From Harmothoe impar (Eukaryota > Annelida > Polychaeta > Phyllodocida > Polynoidae), in NCBI GenBank assembly GCA_947462335.1, contig OX381719.1, forward strand, positions 68,437,534 through 68,501,533: a stretch of 64,000 nt of DNA, read 5' to 3'. Positions within the stretch are counted from its first letter, which is position 1, and each line of letters opens with the position of its first letter. The position numbers and the translations under genes were made by a program. The notes beneath the pieces are model-generated. The model was not told where the DNA came from. It worked only from the letters and a program-made list of their open reading frames with translations, and did not search any database. Below are positions 42,303 through 54,287 of the stretch, in pieces.

Positions 42303-43726
42303 AACCTTCTCGGGTTATGGTTGAACACCAGGGTGTAAGCCAACCCCTGTGGTACCCTCACGCACTTCTCTCTGTCCGTGAGTCCTAAAGACTCCGGAGA
42401 GTTCTCGAGAATATCTAGATTGGACATGGCAGTTTCAGCCTTCATATGGTGTACATCCACTAAGTGTCTTACCATACAACCCTTTCTAGATGTGCTGAAA
42501 GGCTCACCATCTTTCATACATTTAACTGAGCGGTTAGACTTGGCCCGGCACTGCCACATCATTTTGGAGTGCCCATGGAACTCCACCAGATGGCGTGCGA
42601 ACTGGTATAAGTCTAAATACTCGGCTATTGGACTTCTGTCCATACAGTCATTGAATGGGCATTGCCCCGAACCTACCCTCCATCCTCTCCCGGATTTATA
42701 GGTCGGCATACCTGGCGGGACAAATGTCATCCAGGCCCATTTCAGACGGTCTCTATCCTCGTTGGAGAGGTCGGCAGCCCTGTATGTCCCCATACTCTGC
42801 TTTATAACCTCGTCCCAAAACTTGTAGGCCTGATGTGCCCCCGAACTAGTATGTTCTAACCAGAATTCCATATCCCTTTCCGTATCCTCATAGGAGGGTA
42901 GCCTAGCTCGGCTCCCTATTTCCCCAGTAATCTCCCCAGTGTAGGGTTTGGACTTAGAATTATTGGAAGGAGCTCTGAATAGCTTGGTACACTTCTTCTC
43001 GTTGAACTTGTCTAATTCTTGGACATATGCTCCCCTGCATAACTTACTTCCAGGAATTACATCCCCCATCTCAAACTTCTGGAATTTAGCTGCCAAATGC
43101 ATGACTGCCATGTTTGGAATATGCTCTGGGGTAGAATGCTTAGGGGCATTCCAATCGGGTACAAACTCACCATGCACCGGGTGTTGACTATCCCCACGGT
43201 CATACGACATAGGACCCCAAGGCGCACCCACTGGAGCGTTACTGACCGACTGCACCGGTATTCCGGGCATGTTCGGGTCAGTTCGGGTTACTCCCGAAGT
43301 AGGCAGTGACGCAATATTCCCAACCTGGAACAAGGGAAATCCCCCGGCCTCGAGTCCTTTCAACCCCGGGCCTGACACGAACCCCCTGGCTTGCGCCACT
43401 GACAATCCCAAATCCACTAGTTTCCTCACATGTTCTCCTCTAGCTAGGAGATACTGTGTAGTTCTAACTTGTTCAGCTTTCCTTATCTCAGAGATATTAC
43501 TGCCATTCCGGCGTTTCACTCCCCTATTCTTCATCTTACTCGGTGTCTGCCACACGAATTTAGGTAAATTCATCTCACTGATTTCCTTTGGAAGGCTAAA
43601 GTCGACCGGAGCTGTAGACTCCAGGTCCCCTAAAGCTAATAACTCTCTCTCGTCCTGCGACAGAGGGGTAACCTCCGTCGAGTGACTCCTTCTATGGGAG
43701 TTACCCGACGGATAGCCATCCGCCAT
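42158..43726 (-). CDS. Zinc-finger N-terminal part of the interrupted minus-strand gene
   Basis: 522 codons from ATG at 43726. The first 270 residues are polar with a basic KRRNG segment. The conserved part has RLKWAWMTFVP, CPFNDC, YQFARHLVEFH, a second Cys pair (C...KCMKDGE) and CMVRHLVDVHH. It aligns by eye with RYAWRNYVP, CPYVRC, LKFARHLVEKH and DLVRHL of 2194-3291, so both are one family with two C2H2-like fingers. The gene lies antisense to the plus-oriented LTR at 45026. Its upstream region (43964-44355) holds five strong minus-strand 5' splice sites, as expected for a spliced leader. Function unknown; nucleic-acid binding is inferred from the fingers. Confidence 0.7.
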   Translation of the reverse strand: MADGYPSGNSHRRSHSTEVTPLSQDERELLALGDLESTAPVDFSLPKEISEMNLPKFVWQTPSKMKNRGVKRRNGSNISEIRKAEQVRTTQYLLARGEHVRKLVDLGLSVAQARGFVSGPGLKGLEAGGFPLFQVGNIASLPTSGVTRTDPNMPGIPVQSVSNAPVGAPWGPMSYDRGDSQHPVHGEFVPDWNAPKHSTPEHIPNMAVMHLAAKFQKFEMGDVIPGSKLCRGAYVQELDKFNEKKCTKLFRAPSNNSKSKPYTGEITGEIGSRARLPSYEDTERDMEFWLEHTSSGAHQAYKFWDEVIKQSMGTYRAADLSNEDRDRLKWAWMTFVPPGMPTYKSGRGWRVGSGQCPFNDCMDRSPIAEYLDLYQFARHLVEFHGHSKMMWQCRAKSNRSVKCMKDGEPFSTSRKGCMVRHLVDVHHMKAETAMSNLDILENSPESLGLTDREKCVRVPQGLAYTLVFNHNPRRLWLNRKAWPYYIQDFPEKRWTMECILLSLLPSDRYRPQVQRSPQLLLG

Positions 43727-45025
43727 GATAACTAAACAGAGGGCGGCCCAGAGGAGCCCACTCTCAAATGAGCTTACACGGGTAGTAAAATCAGGAAAAT
43801 TGTTACAAAAGTGTCCTCCTGTACTACCTCAATTAAGTGTCTCCTCTCTCCCTCACATGTAGAGCAGTATAGATGGGCTAACCGCTGTTAGACATACGCG
43901 GAGAGAGGTTCCCGTCCAAGGATTACGTGTTAAACAGACAATGCTCGTGGTTCCAGTTGGATCATACTTACCTATATTATGAACATTCCTGGAGCTAGGA
44001 TTACGTGTTAAACAGACAGTACTCGTGGTTTCCAGTCGGATGATACTTACCTATATCATGAACATTACTGGAACTAGGACGGGATACTTACCGAGCTGTG
44101 TATATATGAACTTACCTACGGGTGATATTTATCCAAGAAACAGTATTAAGAAGAGGAGAGCACCTCACTCATTCGTCTATTAGAAGCGGAGAGCACCTTG
44201 CCCACAACTAGATCACCAGTAAGCTATATTTAATTGTGAGGGTTTCCGGGTACACTGCCAGGTTACTCATTAAAACATATTTAATATATAAAATAAATTA
44301 TAGTATTGTGATACATATCACCTCAGGTGTTCCAATATGGTGTTCTCATACTTACCATATAAAACGGGTTTAAAATTTTGCTATATATGAAGATTGTATG
44401 ATCTGATAAGCTAGGAAACGTGGCTACCCGTAATGTTTGTATGAAGTCGTTAATACTGTGTGTAGATATTAAGTATACCATAGGGTATTGTCGTGTGTGT
44501 TGACTCTGTTGTATGTTGCGAGAGGTATTAAGATTTCCGGTTATATAATCGGATTACCCGGCTTAAACAAAGGCTGTGGTTACTATTATCCATTGTGTGA
44601 ATGTATTCATTAAAACACATACCTATGTAAGACGCTGTTGGTTGTGAGTCCTTATCAGGACTGGTTTTTATTAACTTTTCCGTTACGCTTTAAATATAAA
44701 CACACCCCACGCGCATTTTTTAATAACCAAGTAAAACTTCATGAGGAAGTCATATCGAAATGTGTCAAGCCGTTCGATTGTATGTATGAAAGTGTACTCA
44801 CATGTTATAAAACATACCAAGACATGTATTATGGTTACTAGTACAGTGTAATGCCATATTTATACTGAGTTCAATGATCTCGCTTGTGCAGTTTGTCGTG
44901 ATAATATGTTACGCCCCTAGTTACTGTATAGACAATAACTGTAAAACGTTTGTCTAAAGTGTTTTCTATATGTTAGGAAAACCGTACATATTCTTTACCA
45001 CCTAGTTTTTGTCTAGGGGGGGTAG
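43727..45025. other. Region between the minus-strand gene and the LTR, with repeated minus-strand splice donors
   Basis: A direct repeat of about 80 bp (GATTACGTGTTAAACAGACA, at about 43921 and 44001) carries GGTAAGTAT on the minus strand. Donor-like sites sit at about 43964-43971, 44043-44050, 44084-44091, 44108-44115 and 44348-44355. Next to the LTR the plus strand has the purine tract CTAGGGGGGGTAG. No plus-strand gene. Confidence 0.55.
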
Positions 45026-45578
45026 TGTAGGGGCATGATATTACATATTAATCTCATACACGGTATTTCCGGGTAACGTCTGTTTACTCGGCTTCTCTAC
45101 CTGGAGCTAGTGCACACAGTTCCCGGGAGAGGGCGCAGGTCCTCTCCAGGTAACCGTGTGCCGCTCTCAGGTGGGCTGCCGACCCACCCACCTGGCCACG
45201 TGACCTAAGAGCCGGTGATTATATAAGACCCGTGTGTTTACCTGGAAGGCAGTCAGTGCAGGCCCGACTGACGATAGACTTCACTATGTCCAACCTTGCG
45301 GACAGCGTTGTATACTAAGACTATACTGACCGTTTCCTCTATCTATAGAGAAACCTGATTTACCTGTGTGTATTGATTCTACACTGATCTTTCCCTTGTG
45401 AAGGAACTGGAGTTGTTTTTATGAATAAAGACTGATATTCTCGCACCTGGAAACTGCCGTGATCGTTGTTCCTTAAACTAGAATAACTACGAACCACCAC
45501 ATATCTGCTCTACCAGATCTGCCCTTTCACTGTTTCTTGTGAATAATATCTAAATGTTGATGGAACACGCTACCTACA
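45026..45578 (+). repeat. LTR (3' LTR of the right element)
   Basis: 553 bp bounded by TGTAGG...CCTACA, preceded by the tract AGGGGGGGTAG. TATA-like GATTATATAAGACC at about 45218, GGAAGGCAGTCAG shortly after, and ATGAATAAAG at about 45421 set the plus orientation. The right boundary is chosen by the inverted terminal hexamer and is less certain. Confidence 0.65.
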
Positions 45579-45684
45579 GGGGAGTACTTGTGTGTGTGTT
45601 GTGAAGTGCAAGTCACAATCACAATGGACATGGTGCGGTGAGGAACGTTGTTACATTTTGGTATACGAAACATAATTTGGGATA

Positions 45685-46017
45685 CCCAGTAGGCACAACA
45701 TTTAGTTCAATCATGAATCAACATTCCATCAACATTGAATCAATATTAGCAACCATGTATCAATGTTGATGTTGAAAACAGCAGAAAAATGGTGCACGAT
45801 GCTCAGATGTGTTGTTTTTCCTCATTTTCAGATCATGGTCAATTTTATATCAACATGATAGCAGGCTTCAGATTACACTTAAATTACTATATGTATATTA
45901 TTGCCCTCTCCCAGTGGGCACAAAATTCATTTCAACGTTGAATCAACATTGCATCAACATTGAATCAGCATTGTCAACCGGTTTTCAATGTTGATTAAAT
46001 GTTCTGTGCCCACTGGG
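45685..46017. mobile_element. MITE with CCCAGTRGGCAC inverted ends
   Basis: Left end CCCAGTAGGCACAACATTTA. Right end, in reverse, CCCAGTGGGCACAGAACATTTA. The inside holds repeated TCAACATTGAATCAA units. An internal CCCAGTGGGCAC at about 45911 suggests two overlapping copies. Non-coding DNA transposon remnant. Confidence 0.7.
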
Positions 46018-46739
46018 CTGGGCATTAGTAGTGTTTTATAAGATGCTAAATATTGGTGGGCTAATAATCCAATAAATTCATTTTTGCTATTGCATGTATA
46101 TCTTCTGTGTGGGCTCTAAAGTTTTGTTTAAGGGCAATCTTAAGAGCTCAGAGAAGACAGTCAGTAATGCAGTGAGCTAGGAATTGCTTACAATGTACAG
46201 TAAAATCTCGTTATAATGAGCACCTTTTGGCAAGGCAAATTTGCTCTTTAACCAACTTTCCTTGTGACCAATTTTGCTCCCCCCCTGTCCTAGGACACAA
46301 AAGGGGTGTCTATATTAGTTGGTGTGAACAAACAAACCTACAAAACATTTCCAACCCAAATTAGCTAGTGACCACGTAAAATTGGTCTGGTCTCTAGCGT
46401 GAAATCACCCGAATTCCGCCTGAATTTTTACTGAATAATTTGCATTTTCACTGATTCCCAATCTAGCCTTTGATAAAAATGTAAACTCACTGAGAATCCC
46501 TTTCCTATTATTTGATTGAAATTGGCTGACATTCAGCAGCATGTGTACAAGTTTTTCATTATATTGGCATCATTTCCAACTTAATTATAGTGCCCCTGCA
46601 GTATTCACTTCTGACCAGAATCGTATATGACTCTCAGTTTTCTGTAGGATTACCCTCACTGAGACCTATATAGTGTAGTGCTACCTATCAGGGGCCTGTG
46701 AGGTGCCGGAGTCCTGCTGCCCTCTGGTGTTATAGATAA
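46018..46739. other. Intergenic stretch, nothing recognised
   Basis: AT-rich; no frame, repeat array or RNA gene that I can support. Confidence 0.5.
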
Positions 46740-47475
46740 TAGGTGTACAATGACACACACAACACTTATACAATGACATGATATGTATACAACCACACAA
46801 TGCGTATACAAAGACACAGTACAATTACACAAACATATACAACGACATGATAAGATGACAAGATATGTATACAATGACACAATACAATGACACAATACTT
46901 GTACAATGACACAATACAATGACACAATACAATGACACAATACTTATACAATGACACAATACAATGACACAATACAATGACACAATACAATGACACAATA
47001 CAATGACACAATACTTGTACAATGACACAATACAATGACACAATACAATGACACAATACTTATACAATGACACAATACAATGACACAATACAATGACACA
47101 ATACAATGACACAATATATGTACAATGACACAATACAATGACACAATACTTATACAATGACACAATACAATGACACAATACAATGACACAATACAATGAC
47201 ACAATACAATGACACAATACAATAGCACAATACTTGTACAATGACACAATACAATGACACAATACAATGACACAATACAATAGCACAATACAATGACACA
47301 ATACACTGACACAATACAATGACACAATACAATGAAACAATACTATAACACAATACATGCAAAATGACACAATGCAATGACACAATACAATGACACAATA
47401 CTCATATAATGACACAATACAATGACACAATACAATGAAACAATACAATGACACAATACTTGTACAATGACACGA
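46740..47475. repeat. Minisatellite, 13-bp unit CAATGACACAATA
   Basis: About 50 units with CTTGTA/CTTATA-containing variants every few units. Three 13-bp units make 39 bases, so all three minus-strand frames stay open with a CVIVLCHCIVSLY-type periodic peptide. That is a repeat artefact, not a gene. Confidence 0.95.
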
Positions 47476-47689
47476 GAATTCGACAGTGGATACATAAACA
47501 AGGCATCAAATTACTCCTTAGAGTGTATACTATTTGATTCCAGTAGCATTTAGAATAGGAATTTGATGCTAGATAGGCCTACTGAGGTGAAATTGAATTA
47601 TGGAAATATCACTAATCTGTTACTGCAGAACTAGGGAAATTAAGTATGACCACAAAAGTTTAAAAAAGTAAGTTACTATTGTAATGGTT

Positions 47690-47775
47690 GCGGAAAAATG
47701 ATCTTGGGAAAGTGGGATTTGAACCCACTACCTCTAGACCCATGAGCCAGTGCTCTACTGCTGAGCTACATCTCC
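47690..47775 (-). repeat. tRNA-like sequence (SINE head or tRNA pseudogene)
   Basis: On the minus strand TAGCTCAGCAGTAGAGC (A-box) is followed after the usual distance by GGGTTCAAATCCC (B-box with T-arm). The acceptor arms do not pair and the anticodon stem has mismatches, so it is not an intact tRNA. Confidence 0.6.
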
Positions 47776-48395
47776 GTCCGACAACTTGACCACGCCGTGC
47801 GTAACTGGGTCGGTCTGGTGCATGGAAGGGGATGGTAACCAATTCCCTTACACTATGTACCATGGCCTGAAAATTTGTGCCTCGTGCCTCAGCCATGAAC
47901 AACCAACCCGTGTGCTGGCTTCTTCATGTATTATTACATTTATACTATGGTTTTTAGTTTTTGAGAAATATATCTGATCTAATTTCAACCTAAACTTGTG
48001 TTTATCATGAAAACCCACCATGTGACGTCATATCAGTACAGTTATCCACTGCTAAGGCACTGTGGTGATCCAGTTTAGACACTGTTTTAAGTACCATGGT
48101 ATAATAATAATGGATAACCAGCCTGAGTGCTAGATTATTCATGTATTATTCCGTTTATATATACCATAGTTCTAACATTTGAGACAGAATCAGATTTATT
48201 TTGCCCTGTAAACTCATATTTACCAACAGCGGCTAAACCTCTCGAACAGCATGGGTATTTTATTTTTGCACATATGCTATATAGGCCTATAGTGAGAGAA
48301 TATTTAGATTAGTGCAACCACTACCAGCCACCCAGGAGAATGTGCTACCTCACAGCACTGATTACCACTAACTTGGGGGGCCCTTTAATGCGGTG
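47776..48395. other. Intergenic stretch, nothing recognised
   Basis: No supported gene or repeat array. Confidence 0.45.
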
Positions 48396-48665
48396 GTCCC
48401 CATGTCGCATGTCGATTTTAAGAAATGACCATACCACATGTCTATGTTGCTTAATAATGCTCTTGTCCCATGTTGATTTTAAGAGCTGTCCGTGCCCCAT
48501 ATCACCATCTTTTTAAGCCTCATGTCGCATGTCACTAGGCCTCATGTCGCATGTCACTAGGCCTCATGTCGCATGTCACTAGGCCTCATGTCGCATGTCA
48601 CTAGGCCTCATGTCGCACATCGATTTAAGAAATGGTCATGTCGCCATATGGATTTTAGGGGTCTA
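48396..48665. repeat. Dispersed CATGTCG repeat with a 22-bp tandem, related to the palindrome interior
   Basis: CTAGGCCTCATGTCGCATGTCA is repeated about four times (48534-48610). Flanking blocks (CATGTCGATTTTAAGAA, TTGCTTAAT(A/T)ATGCTC, CATGTCGCCAT) match the order of blocks at about 13555-13679 plus 37984-38015 in the palindromic element. Confidence 0.75.
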
Positions 48666-48689
48666 GAGCCATACTTGTTTAGCTGGGGG

Positions 48690-49180
48690 GGGGGGGCAGG
48701 ACCTGCCCTGGGTGGAAGGTCTGCCTCACTCAGAGAGCAGGGCTCAGAGAGCAGGGAGCAGGGCGGGGTGAGTAGCTCACACACTCAGTGAGTAACTCAC
48801 TCACACACACAGCACACACACACACACACACCACACCACACACACACACAGACAGACAGTCAGACAGACAGAGGGGTGCGGCAGGAGGCAGGAGTAGCAG
48901 GTGAGTACAGCAGCAGTAGTAGGTCTACATACAGGGCACTGTGTGAGTACAGCAGCAGTAGTAGGGTGTATGTACAGGGCACTACCCCTGTGCATATACC
49001 CTACATTGTGTCAAATTGTGAGCTGCTCTGTGATACACTTACTGCTATATACCTGTATGATTGTACACTGTAGTAGTAGGGTACACATACAGCCCTGTAC
49101 ATACTCTATGTGAGCTGCTCTGTGTGAGCTGTTACAAACCTGTATAACATGTAATACACCTACAGCACACAACCCCTATA
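48690..49180. repeat. Simple-sequence region
   Basis: A G run at about 48683, AGAGAGCAGGG units (48735-48760), CA-rich tracts (48775-48870) and two copies of GTGAGTACAGCAGCAGTAGTAGG (48900, 48943). No gene. Confidence 0.7.
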
Positions 49181-49925
49181 CTCTATGTGAGCTGCTCTGT
49201 GAGCTGCTCTGTGAGCTACTCTGCGTGCTGCTCTGTGAGCTGCTCTGTGAGCTGTTACATACCTATATGCTGTGTGATACACCTACAGCACACAACTCCT
49301 ATACTCTATGTAAGCTGCTGTGTGTGCTGCTGTGTGTGCTGCTGTGTGTGCTGCTGTGTGTGCTGCTGTGTGTGAGCTGCTGTGTGTGCTGCTGTGTGAG
49401 CTGCTGTGTGTGCTGCTGTGTGTGAGCTGCTGTGTGTGCTGCTGTGTGAGCTGCTCTGTGTGATGCTGTGTGTGCTGCTGTGTGAGCTGCTGTGTGAACT
49501 GCTGTGTGAACTGCTGTATGAGCTGCTGTGTGTTCTGCTGTGTGTGCTGCTGTATGAGCTGTTGTGTGCTGCTGTTGTGTGAGCTGCTGTGTGAGCTGCT
49601 GTGTGAGCTGCTGTGTGAGCTACTGTTGTGTGAGCTGTTGTATGAGCTGCTGTGTGTGCTGCTGTGTGTGCTGCTGTGTGTGCTGCTGTGTGTGCTGCTG
49701 TGTGAGCTGCTGTGTGTGCTGCTGTGTGTGCTGCTGTGTGAGCTGCTGTGTGAGCTGCTGTGTGAGCTGCTGTGTGAGCTGCTTTGTGAGCTGCTTTGTG
49801 AACTGCTGTATGTGCTGCTGCATGTGCTGCTGTGTGTGCTGATGTATGTGAGCTCCTGCGTATGCTGCTGTGTGAGCTGATGTGTGCCGTGTGAGCTGCT
49901 GTGTGAGCTGCTGTGTGCCGTGTAA
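49181..49925. repeat. Minisatellite of TGTGAGCTGC/TGTGTGCTGC units (12 bp)
   Basis: About 55 tandem 12-bp variants. Because 12 is divisible by three, both strands carry long open frames (Cys/Val-rich on plus, Gln/Ser/His-rich on minus). These are repeat artefacts. Confidence 0.95.
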
Positions 49926-50128
49926 GCCACTCTATTGGATGATCTAATTGGTGGCTTATCTCATGCTGTGACCTCCATCTTCCACCTACTCCTGTTTTTC
50001 TCAGCTCTTCCTGTGTGTATCATTTACTGAGTTGTTTAAAGAATGCTTGGTATGAGTGGTGGGTGTGTAGCTGACGGAGGTCGGAATGCATGTATCAGAC
50101 CAGACGTATGTGATGGTGCTACTCAGTG
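49926..50128. other. Short spacer, nothing recognised
   Basis: Unique-looking sequence between the minisatellite and the next MITE. Confidence 0.5.
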
Positions 50129-51048
50129 TCCCAGCTAGCAATTCAACGTTGGGCCAACAGTGGCGGGGTTGGGCCAACGTTGGGCTTTATCGTTGGCTAA
50201 AGTGCTTTTTGGCCGTCCATTTCTACACTTTGCCAACGTTGTACAATGTTGGCCCAACGTCACTGTTTGCCAACGTTGCACCGACCGTTGGACAAAGACA
50301 ATGTCCCAACGTCTAGCCAACCATATATAGAGCCTAAAGGCAATGTTGTTCAAACATATATTTCCCAAAATTGACCCAATATTTATTTCTGATGTTGGCC
50401 CAACATTGTACCAAATTGTACCAACATGTCATCATTTTATAGAGATAGCCATTTAGTTCTATATTTACATTTCATCTTAATCTCAGCTCAAAGGGCCAAG
50501 AAGTGATATAGAATAAGACCTTTACCCATGCCCTTTATCTAGTTGTCATTCCCCACAAAATGGTGTCCTCATACAATTATTGCCAGGTTTCTGTTATTTC
50601 ACCTGATAATTTAGTAATTAAACATTTTATAGCTTATAAATGGAATGACTCTTGCTTAAACATTTATACAACCCAGAGGGGTGATATAAGTGCCCCATTA
50701 TGGTGAAGAATAATGGGGCTGCCTGGTCAAAATCTCTACATACAATCATCAATGCCCTCTGGTGTACGTTATAAATGCAACATTGGGCCAACGATGGTTA
50801 TCTTCTCATTGCTGGGAGTATTTTCAATGTCGGGCCAACGTTGATTTGCCAACGTTGGCACAATATGAATTATGTGTTGTTGTACCAATGTTGGTAGATC
50901 ACTGGGAGTATTGCCCACATTGGTACAACCTAAATTTGCCAACGTTGGTACAACGTTGGCAGTTCAACGTTGGCACAATGTTGAGATTTTGCCTGTAACG
51001 GTGCCGACTATTACCAATGTTGGCCCAACGTATCCTTGCTAGCTGGGA
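50129..51048. mobile_element. Non-autonomous DNA transposon with TCCCAGCTAGCAA ends
   Basis: Left end TCCCAGCTAGCAATTCAACG; right end CCTTGCTAGCTGGGA. Subterminal arrays of GTTGGGCCAACGTTGG-type palindromes occupy both sides; the centre (about 50440-50770) is plain AT-rich DNA. No transposase. Confidence 0.8.
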
Positions 51049-54030
51049 TATGTAATCACACTGGACAGTGTTGTTTGGAATCTACCGAGGGTCACCTGAG
51101 CCTCGGCAGCATGCAATACGGCCATAGCGTGCAATACGGCCTTGGGTTATTGCATGCTACCCTCAGGAACGGCCCTCCCATTGCTTTAGCATTGATAGAC
51201 CGTATTCACCAAGTACTCTAACTATACATTTATAGTATTTTATTAACCAAATACCACATAATTCTGAAACATCACACAACTAACACAAAGATATATACCT
51301 TTAATCTAAAAATAGTTTCAGAGTTTATCACTTTGCATTCTGGGGGTCAAAATGTTACCTTTTGGAGAAAAGTCGGAATACATTTTTATTATCTCTTAAC
51401 ATTACCAAAAATGGCATGATTCTGACATATCTATGCCATATGCCCAAAAGGATGTGCAGTAGTCCATTCTGCAATGGCCGCGAGCCCGTTTAACTATTAA
51501 AGTAACACATATTGCAGTCATTGCGTGTGTCAGCATGTGCTACATGTATGTTGTCTCTCCTACGTCAATGGACATTCACGCACTAACCCTAATTGACTCA
51601 CTATTTGACACCGGGAGCCTCTTATAACCTTACCCTCCTGCTCCAGGGGAGAGAATGTATAGTGCTCAATATGTCTGCAATAGTCAATAGTATTAGTCAG
51701 TGCTGTGGCCTATTCCTCTTGAACTATCTTCAATCATCCTGTTTTTGTTGGTGATTTTTCTTATTTTTTTGCAGGGTTAAAAAATGAGTATGAATGTCAA
51801 TGTGGTGCATCTGGCTGGCTGAAAGTACATCTTGTCTGTCTCCATTTTAAAGTTATGTCACAACCTGTGGTGATTTGAGTTTGATATTCATTTATTTACA
51901 CTGTATCATGAACGGGGCCAGGCTCTGTCTTGCTGTGCTTATATGTTTGGTGTTGTCCCTGTGTCTGTGGTGCTGCCAAAAAGGGTCCTGTCCTGTGAGC
52001 ACACTAGGATGTCCAAGTCGGCTGGTTGAAAATATCATCATCATTGCTTATGTATTAAACGCAATTAGTGCGCATATGCTAATGAGCACACAAACCCCAA
52101 TCTTAGCCGAATTGTTTTATTTCAAATAACCCAAATTAAACTTTAAAAAATATTATCCATATGGGTATGTAATGTGAAATTGATATCATTTCATTTTTCC
52201 CTTTTTCAATCTAGTTGGACCACACACAGCGCTGGTTGCTGCAGACTTAACGACATGTCCTGGGCTGGTCCCAGGTTGACACCTGTGTAGGAAGCAGATA
52301 TCTCCCCATACCACCGATGTGATGTTCAGCTATCAAACCAACTATCCACATCAGAGACTGCAATCTCACAAAGCAGCTATTATGGAGTTTTTAACATCTT
52401 CCACCTGATGTAATCTGTAGACATATGTCATCTGTACACCGACTCTGACTGTAGCTCCAACCAGTTGTCTGTAGTAGATGTTGATATCAACCGTCCAGGA
52501 TTCTGTCATCATGCTGCTGTACCTGAACCAGCACCCCATGATATCTCAATACCTTGAGGGATCCTGCTGTCACCTTGGCTGACTGCACTATAGTGGTGTG
52601 GACTGGTTCTCACAACCACTGTGTGTACACTGACACAAGAAGTCATTTCCGCTTCCCGTTCTGCTCTCGCACTGCAGCTTGTTCCTGGCATATCATGGTG
52701 TGTGCGAGCGTGGTCACTACCTAGATCTTACTCGATATTTTGAGAACAAAACTAACATGGCCGCACACACGGAGCCACCCAAAGTATCGCTATACTACCT
52801 GAGAGCAGTGTGCTGCCTGGTGTCCTGGAGCTCTGCCTGACTGGGGCCAATCAACTCATATAGGGCAAGTGGAAGCAAATATACATTTTAAGACAAAACA
52901 CAGCCAAGACACAGGATCCAAGAAATGACTGGAGGTGCCAAGAAATGACTTGAGGATCCCAGAAATGACTGCAGTGAGTGCACATTGTGCCATTATTGCA
53001 CCAGTTTTGCACACACCACAACAAGCACATACCCTACATGCAGGCTATAGTAGTGCTGTACCCTGCATGCAGAGAGGCAACACCCTGCACACATACAGGT
53101 TACGGAGGCCGCTGGATATTACAACAAACAACTGCGGACATTGATGGAGGCTTAAACACAGAATGGTGAGAAAATGTCATAGACACAAAAGTTTCTTGCT
53201 TGCTTTTCCATTTCCCAGGTTGCACACAATATACATATATATATCGCATGTTACTTGAGTTAGAAAGGAGGTTTTTCAAAGTTCAAGTTCTGCTTTCTAT
53301 TGCCTCTAAGCATAACATGTTCTTGGTGTTAAGGTCTGTTCCAATTGCCGGTTAGATGCGTCAGGCAGGTCCCTGAACCTGCCCCATTCCTGCCGCACGC
53401 CCCCTCATAGACCCCGCTGTATCATCATAAGCCACACTGCCTTTTATCCTTAGGGTTACGGATACCTCAGTAAATTACAAAAGCATGGAGGATGGCATTA
53501 GTTTAAATTGAATTTTAAAAAATACCGTGCTCTAGGAGTTGTATTCAGATATGTCTAGAAAACTTCTGAACACAGGATGATCCAACAGTAGAAAAGCATT
53601 GATCCCTTAGTAAACTTATATCCTACCTGTTCTTTCTTTCACAGCTGGAGAAAAATGAATTATTATTTCATCACAATGAGAAGTAGATCATCAGTTTTAG
53701 CTTTCCAACAGTATACATTTTTTGTATCATATTGGATATAACTTTTATTATCTATTTGAATTGTTTTCTCGGGAACACATAAGGGTGAATAAAAATGTGA
53801 ATTTTCCTAATTTTATTTTTATTCTGATTTTGGCCTTTGCTAGTGGGGCAGGCCCATAACCTAAATTTAAAGAAAAGTGGCCTAGAGCCATGTAGCGCAT
53901 ATATGATAGACCCCGATATATCATTATAAAACCACATATCCCATGGATCACAGAACCACCATGTGAGTTTCTACAGTTTGACATTTCTGCCATCCTTACC
54001 CTCCACCTGCTGCAGCTGGCCTGGTGCCTG
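51049..54030. other. Intergenic stretch of about 3 kb
   Basis: I find no supported gene. Several short frames exist but have no splice-site, motif or repeat support. Confidence 0.5.
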
Positions 54031-54036
54031 TTGTAA

Positions 54037-54276
54037 GGAGTGGTCATTTTTTAACAACAGGGGGGGGTCGAAAATTTTTGGTCCCCCCCTCAGGCAGGTT
54101 GAAATTTAGCGCGGCCGACCCTTTGAGCTATAGTAACGCACAGGCTTTTTCGCTAAAAAGGGGTGCAATTTTTTGGTCCCCCCCTCAAGAGGGGTCCAAA
54201 TTTCTTTGGTCCCCCCAATTTTTTTTGGTCCCTCCCCCAAATCCACCCCCCCCTGTTGTTAAAAAATGACCACTCC
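54037..54276. mobile_element. 240-bp MITE with 30-bp inverted ends
   Basis: GGAGTGGTCATTTTTTAACAACAG plus a G run at the left; the exact reverse complement at the right. Internal GGTCCCCCCTCA units are repeated. No coding capacity. Confidence 0.85.
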
Positions 54277-54287
54277 CTAATGTAGTG

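Noticed and set aside
46656..47454. Long minus-strand frames with CVIVLCHCIVSLY periodicity
   Set aside because: Direct translation of the 13-bp minisatellite; all frames stay open for the same reason.
47690..47775. Functional tRNA gene
   Set aside because: Good A- and B-boxes, but the acceptor stem does not pair and the anticodon stem is mismatched.
49187..49930. Cys/Val-rich (plus) and Gln/Ser/His-rich (minus) long frames
   Set aside because: A 12-bp tandem repeat gives open frames on both strands; no start context, splice site or domain.
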